Source of the DNA: Chloroflexota bacterium
GTDB lineage: Bacteria; Chloroflexota; JAHJIN01
Direction: 5' to 3'
Length of the DNA stretch: 33,802 nucleotides
Assembly: GCA_018823415.1 (NCBI GenBank)
Contig: JAHJIN010000373.1
Location: 1-33,802 of the forward strand
The position numbers and the translations under genes were made by a program. The first letter of the stretch is position 1. Every line of letters begins with the position of its first letter. Shown one piece after another: positions 21,361-27,331 of this stretch. The notes under the pieces are model-generated. The model worked only from the letters and a program-made list of their open reading frames with translations. It was not told the DNA's origin and searched no databases.

Positions 21361-23283
21361 TCACTGCACCCATACCAGTGGCAGGTACAGATGCAGTCCG
21401 TTGGCAATCGCTGCGCACCAAATACCCCGCCCGCTCTCGGCACCCGTTGTGACGGTCAGCCAGGCCGTGTTGACGATGGGCAGCGAGAGCGATAGTGGTT
21501 CCGTGCCGCTCACTTCCGGCGTGACCTGAAAGCGCACCATCTGCAGCGGTTCTGCGAGCAGGGGGCCTTCCCAGATCACGGCGTGGACCGTGGGGCTATA
21601 CACAGCCGCCGGCGTGGTGGTGCTGGTGAGGCTGTCGGTGACGTATTGCACATGACCGGGCAGCGGGTCCCACAGTCGGACGACCTGCCCGGAACCCGAG
21701 AACGCCAACGTGTAGGTCAACATGTCGCCGCCGTGCAGGCCCTCCCGAGGTGTGGCCTCCTTGTACAAGAAGAGCGGCGCCGGCGATACGGTGATGGCGG
21801 CGGTGGCCGAGACGGTATCGCCCTGCTGCACCCGGCTCAACCAGGCCGTGTTGACTATCGAGACTGGCACCGAGAATACGCCGGTGGCGCCGGCCGGTAT
21901 CACCTGAAAGCGGACGGTTTGCAGCGTATCCGTGGGCAGCAGGCCGGTCCATATCACGGCCCGGGCCGTAGGGCTATACACCGCCGGGGGCGTGACGCTG
22001 CCGGGCACATATTCAAAAGCCGCCGGCAGCGGGTCAACCATGCGCACCTGTTGCCCCGGACCTCTCAGGGTTACCGTATAGGTCAGCACCTGGCCGTTGA
22101 CCAGCTCGACCGAGGGCCAGGTCTGTTTCTCCGCAAAGATCGGGGGCGCCGGTGGGGCTGAGCGTTGGGCATACTTGACCACGGATGCATAGCTCCCATC
22201 GTACCAGGCCACCTGGGGGCGGCCGGTTTCATCCAGGGCCAGCGAAATGCCTCCTGGGAATCCTTGCTCGTTATCTATGTCTTCAACCGGCCAGGATACG
22301 CCATCGTACCACGTGTATTTCAGAGCGTCATATGCTGTGGCGTACGCAATATGCGGCCGTCCTGCCTGATCGAACCTCAACGCGGTGTCCCCATAGTTCT
22401 CGATACTCCTCAGGGTCGTGATGTGCCAGGCCGCCCCCTCGCGCCGGGCATATCTCAGCTCCCCGACTGACCCTGATTCGGCCATGACTACATAGCTGAT
22501 GCACGGGCGACCCAGACCATCCACTGCCAATGAAGTGCGACTCCCAGGGGGCAGGTGCTGACCCAATACCTCGGTGTGCCAACTGGTTCCATCGTGCCAG
22601 GCGTATCCCAGGTCACAATCCCCTCCAACGTATGGCACATAGCTGATGTGCGGGTGACCGGCACCATCCAGGGCTAGTGCTGTAGCAGGAAAAAATATTT
22701 GGAATCCATCAGCCACCGACGAGATCTGCCAGCTAACCCCGTCATATTCGGCATATTTCACAGACATGTCAAGGTAATCGTAATAGCTGATGCGCGGGCG
22801 GTCCGAACCATCCAACGCCAGCGAGGCGCCCCGCACCTCCCCGCTTGCTGCCGTTTCAACATGCCAACCATCCCCATCGCGCCAGGCATATTTGACCACA
22901 GAATAACACGAATAGCTGAGGCGTGGTTGATCGTCCCGCGACAACGCCAACGACACATAGCCCTCGCATGCCCCACTATCGTCCACGGTTTCCAAATGCC
23001 ACCCGACGCCGTCGTGCCAGGCATATTTGATACTACAGTGCAGTAAGAAGGCCTCGTTGTACTGGGCATAGCCAATGTGAGGCCGGCCCGCGCTGTCCAG
23101 CGCCAGCAGCGAGCCCCCACTCATGTATGCGTTGACAGGACCTTGGTCAACCGTCTGGATCTGCCAGGTTCCGTCGTCCAGATTGGCTACGGCGCCCGGC
23201 TGCCCAGCCGCAGACTCGGATGAGACACTACCCAACACCAAAACCAGGAAAAGGAGCACCGCGAACATTCTACCAGTTCTCAT
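21361..23283 (-). CDS. secreted protein: seven-repeat propeller, two DUF11-type domains, C-terminal LYLPLV tail
   Basis: The product is 640 aa. MRTGRMFAVLLFLVLVLGSVSSESAAG is a signal peptide. Seven repeats of 40-50 residues follow with the pattern SLALD-GRPHISY ... KYAWHDG-SWH-ETV; the last lacks its final strands, which the N-terminal TWQIQTV would supply, so a seven-bladed propeller with velcro closure is likely. Next come two domains of about 120 residues (LTYTVTLRGPGQQVRMVDPLP and LTYTLAFSGSGQVVRLWDPLP) of the DUF11/conserved-repeat type. The end is HLYLPLVWVQ. The role may be surface binding. The ATG at 23283 follows AGGAGGG; the frame remains open to 23487 but overlaps the radical SAM gene. 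GH4 follows 36 nt downstream. Confidence 0.85.
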   Translation of the reverse strand: MRTGRMFAVLLFLVLVLGSVSSESAAGQPGAVANLDDGTWQIQTVDQGPVNAYMSGGSLLALDSAGRPHIGYAQYNEAFLLHCSIKYAWHDGVGWHLETVDDSGACEGYVSLALSRDDQPRLSYSCYSVVKYAWRDGDGWHVETAASGEVRGASLALDGSDRPRISYYDYLDMSVKYAEYDGVSWQISSVADGFQIFFPATALALDGAGHPHISYVPYVGGDCDLGYAWHDGTSWHTEVLGQHLPPGSRTSLAVDGLGRPCISYVVMAESGSVGELRYARREGAAWHITTLRSIENYGDTALRFDQAGRPHIAYATAYDALKYTWYDGVSWPVEDIDNEQGFPGGISLALDETGRPQVAWYDGSYASVVKYAQRSAPPAPPIFAEKQTWPSVELVNGQVLTYTVTLRGPGQQVRMVDPLPAAFEYVPGSVTPPAVYSPTARAVIWTGLLPTDTLQTVRFQVIPAGATGVFSVPVSIVNTAWLSRVQQGDTVSATAAITVSPAPLFLYKEATPREGLHGGDMLTYTLAFSGSGQVVRLWDPLPGHVQYVTDSLTSTTTPAAVYSPTVHAVIWEGPLLAEPLQMVRFQVTPEVSGTEPLSLSLPIVNTAWLTVTTGAESGRGIWCAAIANGLHLYLPLVWVQ

Positions 23284-23332
23284 GTCATCCCTCCTATTGA
23301 TGGCGAACCTTGATGGGGCCGTGGCCCCGACG

Positions 23333-24241
23333 TCACCGAAATCCAAAGATGCGTCGCCCGGCGTTGATGCTGCGCAGATTGGCGTCATAGGCCAGGCTAA
23401 TCTCGGCGTGGGCGGCAAAGCCGCACCGGTCGCAGGCAATATGGCTGGTGCGGCTCTCCAGGTAGCAACCGTGGGTGATGCGACCATCCGGCTCGGCGCT
23501 GGCGATGAGCCAGGGATGGCAGCGCCAGGTGTTGTCCTTGAGAGCCGCCAGGCTGGGAACCGAGCAAGCGATGGGGTAGCCCTGCCGTTTCAGGGCGACG
23601 AGTTCGTCAAGCACCTGGCGGCGTTGCTCGCGGGGCAGCCACAGGTTCTCGGTGCCCTCATAGGGGTAATAGAACTGGATAGTGATGCCCTTGACCGTGG
23701 GCATGGTCGCCAACAGGCGCACCAGGGCCGGGATGTCCTGCCAGTTCAGGCGGTTGATGGTGACGTTGACATAGAGCTTGGGATGGACTGATGCCTCGAT
23801 GTTGGCCATCACCTTGTCAAACGTGGGGCCGCGATTGGCGTCGTGCGCCGGTTGCAGGCCATCGACGCTGACCCAGGTGATGTCGGTGATGGGCTCGATG
23901 GGGAGGATGCCGTTGGTGGTCAGGCCCACGCAGAAAAAGCGTTCCCGGGCCTTGCGCACCACGTCATGGACGGTGTGGCCAGCCGCGTCGCGCCAGAGCA
24001 TGGGCTCGCCGCCCTCAAAAATGACCAGGCGCACCCCCATGCTGTGCAGCCGGTCCAGTGTGGCGATGACGCCGGCCAGGTCTAGCTCGTCGTCGTGCGG
24101 CTGGCGCCAAAAGGGGCAGCCCTGGCAGCGTAGGTTGCACCGGTGCGTGAGTTTAAAGCTCGCCAGCAAGGGAATGCGGTGCCTCGGCAGGCGACACCGC
24201 AGGTTGTGGGCCACGAAATACGCGTATTGTTCCCCGATCAC
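23333..24241 (-). CDS. radical SAM protein with C-terminal auxiliary cysteines
   Basis: The 302-aa protein has the radical SAM motif CNLRCQGC near residue 35, then FEGGEPMLWRD, TTNGILP and VSVDGLQPAHDANRG, the standard strand order. After the barrel come WRCHPW, CYLE and CDRC, which may bind a second cluster or zinc, as in HpnH-like or SPASM-type enzymes. It uses SAM and a 4Fe-4S cluster to make a radical; the substrate is unknown. The start is a GTG at 24241 after GGAG. It lies 29 nt behind the nifS-type gene, which could supply cluster sulfur, and 49 nt before the propeller gene. Confidence 0.88.
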   Translation of the reverse strand: MIGEQYAYFVAHNLRCRLPRHRIPLLASFKLTHRCNLRCQGCPFWRQPHDDELDLAGVIATLDRLHSMGVRLVIFEGGEPMLWRDAAGHTVHDVVRKARERFFCVGLTTNGILPIEPITDITWVSVDGLQPAHDANRGPTFDKVMANIEASVHPKLYVNVTINRLNWQDIPALVRLLATMPTVKGITIQFYYPYEGTENLWLPREQRRQVLDELVALKRQGYPIACSVPSLAALKDNTWRCHPWLIASAEPDGRITHGCYLESRTSHIACDRCGFAAHAEISLAYDANLRSINAGRRIFGFR

Positions 24242-24270
24242 GTCACGTCTCCGCGCCGCTGTGCGCCAGT

Positions 24271-25452
24271 TTATCCCGGGTACAGCGGGCTCATGTCGCG
24301 CAGGCGCTGGATGATGGGCGGCAGCACTTCCAGTACCCGGTCCACGTCCGCGTCCGTGTTCTCGCGACCCAGGGTAAGCCGCAGGCTGCCGTGGGCTACC
24401 TCCACCGGCACGCCCATCGCCGTGAGCACGTGGCTGGGCTCGATCTCGGCCGAGGTGCAGGCCGATCCACTGCTCCCACAGATGCCTTCGTGGTCCAGCA
24501 GCAGCAGGATGCCTTCGCCCTCCACGTACTCGAACACAAAGCTGGCGCTGTTGGACAGGCGTTGCGTGGGGTGGCCGGTGAGCCGGGCGTGGGGAATGCG
24601 CTCCAGCACGCCGGCGATGAGCCGGTCTCGCAAGCCCACCAGTCGCACGTTTTCTTCTGCCTGGCCCGTTTGCGCCAGCTCCAGGGCCTTGGTCAACCCC
24701 ACGATGTATGGCACATTCTCGGTGCCGGCGCGCCGGTTCCCCTCGTGGGAGCCGCCGGTCTGCAATGGCAGCAGGGGCACCCCCTGACGCCGATAAAGCA
24801 GGCCCACGCCCTTGGGCCCGTAGAACTTGTGCGCCGACAGGGACAGCAGGTCCACGCCCAGCCGGTACACATTCAGGTCTAGGCTGCCGCCCGCCTGTAC
24901 CGCATCGGTGTGAAAGGGGATGCGGCGCGCCCGGGCTACGCCAGCCAACTCGGCGATGGTCTGGATAGTGCCCACCTCGTTGTTGGCGTACATGATGGAC
25001 ACCAGAACCGTGTTGGGCCGGATGGCCTGCTCCAGGTCCGTCGGATTCACCAGTCCATACTCGTCCACCGGCAAGACCGTCACCTCACAATCAAAAAGCT
25101 TTGCCAGTTGCTCGCAAGTATGGCTCACGGCATGATGCTCGATGGGGCTGGTGATGATATGCGGGCGTTCCACAACTTTGCGATGGCGAGCGGCCAAGGC
25201 CACACCCCGAATCGCGAGGTTGTCGCTCTCGGTGCCACAACTAGTAAAGACGATCTCGCGCGGGTCACAGTTCAGCATCTCGGCCACGGCGCGCCGGGCC
25301 TCTTCCATCGCCTTTTGCGACTCGCGTCCCTTGTGGTGCACACTGCTCGGGTTACCATAGTACGCGGTGAAATAGGGCAGCATCGCATCTACCACACGCG
25401 GGTCTACAGCCGTGGTGGCAGCATGATCCAGATAAATAGTGGGCCTGTCCAT
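24271..25452 (-). CDS. cysteine desulfurase (NifS/IscS type)
   Basis: The 393-aa PLP enzyme takes sulfur from cysteine for Fe-S clusters and thiolation. Visible motifs are IYLDHAATTAVDPRV, FTSCGTESDNLAI, SPIEHHAVSHTCEQL, SIMYANNEVGTIQTI, FHTDAVQA, SAHKFYGPKGVG with the PLP Lys, GGSHEGNRRAGTENV and the active loop GSSGSACTS with the catalytic Cys. The long loop and the short C-terminus point to group I (NifS/IscS), not SufS. The ATG at 25452 follows AAGGAG with a good promoter upstream. It opens a minus-strand run reaching 18485. No iscU gene lies in the window. Confidence 0.96.
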   Translation of the reverse strand: MDRPTIYLDHAATTAVDPRVVDAMLPYFTAYYGNPSSVHHKGRESQKAMEEARRAVAEMLNCDPREIVFTSCGTESDNLAIRGVALAARHRKVVERPHIITSPIEHHAVSHTCEQLAKLFDCEVTVLPVDEYGLVNPTDLEQAIRPNTVLVSIMYANNEVGTIQTIAELAGVARARRIPFHTDAVQAGGSLDLNVYRLGVDLLSLSAHKFYGPKGVGLLYRRQGVPLLPLQTGGSHEGNRRAGTENVPYIVGLTKALELAQTGQAEENVRLVGLRDRLIAGVLERIPHARLTGHPTQRLSNSASFVFEYVEGEGILLLLDHEGICGSSGSACTSAEIEPSHVLTAMGVPVEVAHGSLRLTLGRENTDADVDRVLEVLPPIIQRLRDMSPLYPG

Positions 25453-25477
25453 GAATCATTTCTCCTTTCGCACAGGC

Positions 25478-25506
25478 ATTGTAGCACTGCGGGGAAAGGC
25501 TGTCAA
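25478..25506 (-). promoter_or_regulatory. promoter of the nifS-type gene run
   Basis: On the minus strand, a perfect TTGACA (25506-25501) is followed by a 17-bp spacer and TACAAT (25483-25478), about 25 nt before the ATG. It is the only recognised promoter for the minus-strand genes 25452-18485. Confidence 0.88.
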
Positions 25507-25543
25507 GGAAGAGTTTGGTCGCGCCCAATCGCATAGCCAGCCG

Positions 25544-25572
25544 TTGCCACCCGGCCAGATCTGGGCTATAAT
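25544..25572 (+). promoter_or_regulatory. promoter of the DUF2007 gene
   Basis: TTGCCA (25544-25549) is followed by a 17-bp spacer and a perfect TATAAT (25567-25572). The expected start falls at about 25579, the first base of AGGAGG (25579-25584), giving a leader of about 11 nt. Confidence 0.82.
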
Positions 25573-25589
25573 GTTCTTAGGAGGCAACC

Positions 25590-25850
25590 ATGACCCCAGA
25601 ACCCCAACCTCTGGTCTGCGTCCACGTGGCCCAGGGGCAAATGCAGGCGCACCTGTTCAAGTCTTTGCTCGAGAGCGAGGGCATCCCAGTGCTGCTCCGC
25701 TACGAGAGTGTGGGTGTGGTCTATGGATTTACCGTAGATGGGCTGGGCGAGGTGGGGCTGTTTGTGCCCGCCAATCGCGCAGCCGCGGCCCGGCGGGTGC
25801 TGGCTGACCCGGTGCTGCTGCCAGATGACACAGAGCCGCCTACGGTGTAG
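25590..25850 (+). CDS. DUF2007-like small protein
   Basis: The 86-aa product MTPEPQPLVCVHVAQGQMQA... continues LFKSLLESEGIPVLLRY ... VGLFVPANRAAAARRVLADP. The pattern of a short strand, a helix over LLESEGIPV and a closing strand-helix with an A-A-RR-VL end matches DUF2007 (putative signal-transducing, ferredoxin-like fold). No catalytic residue is visible. The ATG has AGGAGG five bases upstream. The gene is monocistronic and very compact: the promoter is 18 bp before the ATG, and the stop codon lies inside the terminator hairpin. Confidence 0.85.
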   Translation: MTPEPQPLVCVHVAQGQMQAHLFKSLLESEGIPVLLRYESVGVVYGFTVDGLGEVGLFVPANRAAAARRVLADPVLLPDDTEPPTV

Positions 25851-25862
25851 GCGGCTCTTTTT
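25832..25862 (+). terminator. intrinsic terminator overlapping the end of the DUF2007 gene
   Basis: A perfect 12-bp stem AGAGCCGCCTAC/GTAGGCGGCTCT (25832-25843 with 25847-25858) with a 3-nt loop is followed by TTTT. The TAG stop (25848-25850) sits in the right arm, so the last six codons are also the terminator. Confidence 0.92.
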
Positions 25863-25877
25863 CTCGAATGTGTGTGG

Positions 25878-26096
25878 CTACTGGACGAGCATCTGAAAGT
25901 CAAACTCGTCACCCTGGGCCGGCGCACGGCCGGTGACACGCTGGACACGTGCCCATAGCCAGCGCAAGACCTTGAGCCAAATCTGCCAGGCCACCACAAG
26001 GCCCACGGCAAATCCCACCAAGGCCCCCAGGGTGGTTCCGATCAGGAACACATACCCTCGTGCCTTGAGTTCTCCTCTATCCAATGACCCATTCAT
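25878..26096 (-). CDS. small single-helix membrane protein
   Basis: The product is 72 aa. After a short polar start (MNGSLDRGELKARG), residues about 15-40 (YVFLIGTTLGALVGFAVGLVVAWQIW) form a transmembrane helix with small-residue GxxxG spacing, then a basic amphipathic segment (LKVLRWLWARVQRV) and an acidic tail. I do not recognise the family. The ATG at 26096 is preferred over a TTG at 26102; GAGG lies upstream. It starts 9 nt after rsfS and is last in the operon that begins at 29475. Confidence 0.68.
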   Translation of the reverse strand: MNGSLDRGELKARGYVFLIGTTLGALVGFAVGLVVAWQIWLKVLRWLWARVQRVTGRAPAQGDEFDFQMLVQ

Positions 26097-26105
26097 GACC
26101 AATCC

Positions 26106-26450
26106 TCACTGAATATGCACCACCAGCCGGGCATCCTGCCACAGGCGCTCCAACTGGTAATAGGCTCGTTCCGCGGGCGCAAACGCATGGATGATCACCT
26201 CGTTATAGTCCATGAGTATCCATCCACTGGTCGCCGTGCCTTCTATGTGTAGCGGAGATCGGCCCAGAGACCCGAATGTGGCTTGCACCGCGTCTGATAG
26301 GGCATCCAACTGCCGGTCCGAGGTGCCGGTGCAAATCACAAAATGGTCAGCGATGGACGACAGGCCGCGAATATCCAGCAATATCACGTCCTCGGCCTTT
26401 TTCTCTACCAACACGTCCACGATCTGTTGTGCAATGTTGTTCGATTCCAG
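26106..26450 (-). CDS. rsfS: ribosomal silencing factor RsfS, apparent CTG start
   Basis: The product is 114 aa. RsfS binds L14 (uL14) on the large subunit and blocks subunit joining during starvation. Visible blocks are KKAEDVILLDIRGLSSIADHFVICTGTSDRQLDALSDAV, GTATSGWILMDYNEVIIHAF and RAYYQLERLWQDA. A GTG at 26420 would remove the normal first helix. Ten codons upstream the frame reads LESNNIAQQI, as expected for the family, and the only start there is a CTG at 26450 with a perfect GGAGGG six bases before it. No ATG, GTG or TTG fits that site, so CTG initiation is the simplest reading. It lies behind the STAS gene in the operon. Confidence 0.9.
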   Translation of the reverse strand: MESNNIAQQIVDVLVEKKAEDVILLDIRGLSSIADHFVICTGTSDRQLDALSDAVQATFGSLGRSPLHIEGTATSGWILMDYNEVIIHAFAPAERAYYQLERLWQDARLVVHIQ

Positions 26451-26489
26451 AGTGCACCCTCCGTTTCTGGTGGTATCGGTTCTCGTCGA

Positions 26490-26843
26490 CTAGATGCCGG
26501 CGTTCAGTGCGGCCCGCAGTGCGGCCCGCAGTGCGGCCTGCGCTTCTGGGACCGACTCGTCGATGGCAAAGAGCCGGTGAAAGCCGGCCATCTCGAAAAT
26601 GTCATATACCCGATCTTGCAACGCGGCCAATCGAATGTCGCCCCCGTGCTGCCGAACCTGGCGCAAGGTCACGAGCAGCACCTTGAGGGCGCTGCTCGAC
26701 AGGTAACGCACCTGCGCCAGATCGACGACCAGCCACAGGCGTCCGTCCACGATATGCTGCCGCAGGTCGGCTTCCAGTTGCGGGGCAGTCGCCGCGTCAA
26801 TACGGCCCTGTGGACACACCACGCAGATTTCGCGCTCGGTCAC
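26490..26843 (-). CDS. STAS-domain anti-sigma factor antagonist
   Basis: The 117-aa protein has the SpoIIAA/RsbV fold: VTEREICVVCPQGRIDAATAPQLEADL, WLVVDLAQVRYLSSSALKVLLVTL and a later IRLAAL-DRVYDIFEMAGF. The Ser-Ser-Ser run at the start of the third helix is where the kinase would phosphorylate. Such proteins bind and release an anti-sigma kinase. The GTG at 26843 overlaps the stop of the RsbW-like gene as GTGA and has GGAGAGGAG upstream, so the pair is coupled. The end AALRAALRAALNAGI is encoded by a 12-bp tandem repeat. No sigma-factor gene is nearby. Confidence 0.88.
   Translation of the reverse strand: MTEREICVVCPQGRIDAATAPQLEADLRQHIVDGRLWLVVDLAQVRYLSSSALKVLLVTLRQVRQHGGDIRLAALQDRVYDIFEMAGFHRLFAIDESVPEAQAALRAALRAALNAGI
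26505..26538 (-). repeat. 12-bp tandem repeat at the end of the STAS gene
   Basis: The unit CAGTGCGGCCCG (plus strand) occurs two full times and once as ten bases. It encodes the Ala-Leu-Arg-Ala repeats near the C-terminus and may vary in copy number. Confidence 0.8.
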
Positions 26844-27331
26844 AATGGCTGCTCCTCTCCGTCGGGGTTGATGGCACAGGGACACTGCTTGGTCATCACC
26901 AGCGTATTGCCCTCATCGTCAAACGTAAACTGGACTCGGTCCATGAGCGAGTGCATGAAATGCAGGCCCAACCCCCCGATCTGGCGGTCTTGGAGCGGGG
27001 CATCCAGGTCTGGGGCCTGTATGGCGCCGGGGTCAAAGCGGCGCCCCCAATCTCGAATGGTGACGCGCACTTGCTCCCCCTCCCGGCAGCAACTTAGCTC
27101 CATAGGGCCACCCTGGCTGTCGTAGGCGTGTTCGATGACGTTGGTGCAGGCCTCGTCCACGGCCAGTTGCACCTTGAACGAATCGTCTGGGCCCAGGCCG
27201 CACGCCTGGGTCGCGTCCATAACCCAATCGCCGATGTCGGCCAGGCTCTGGGGCTGGCTGTCGATGGTCAGGGTGTGCCGCTGCGGGGATGCAGTAGTCT
27301 CGTCGGGCAACCCGGGTCTCCTTCTGGTCAT
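26840..27331 (-). CDS. RsbW-like anti-sigma / serine kinase
   Basis: The 163-aa protein has a GHKL ATPase domain of the RsbW/SpoIIAB class: N-box VQLAVDEACTNVIEHAYD, G1-box RDWGRRFDP, and a G2-box GGLGLHFMHSLMD. It would bind a sigma factor or another target and phosphorylate the STAS protein encoded immediately downstream. The ATG at 27331 shares its first base with the TGA stop of the glycosidase/PGRP gene; a GTG at 27334 and a TTG at 27310 with a better GGAG are alternatives. Coupling on both sides makes this a tight translational chain. The target is not visible. Confidence 0.88.
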   Translation of the reverse strand: MTRRRPGLPDETTASPQRHTLTIDSQPQSLADIGDWVMDATQACGLGPDDSFKVQLAVDEACTNVIEHAYDSQGGPMELSCCREGEQVRVTIRDWGRRFDPGAIQAPDLDAPLQDRQIGGLGLHFMHSLMDRVQFTFDDEGNTLVMTKQCPCAINPDGEEQPL

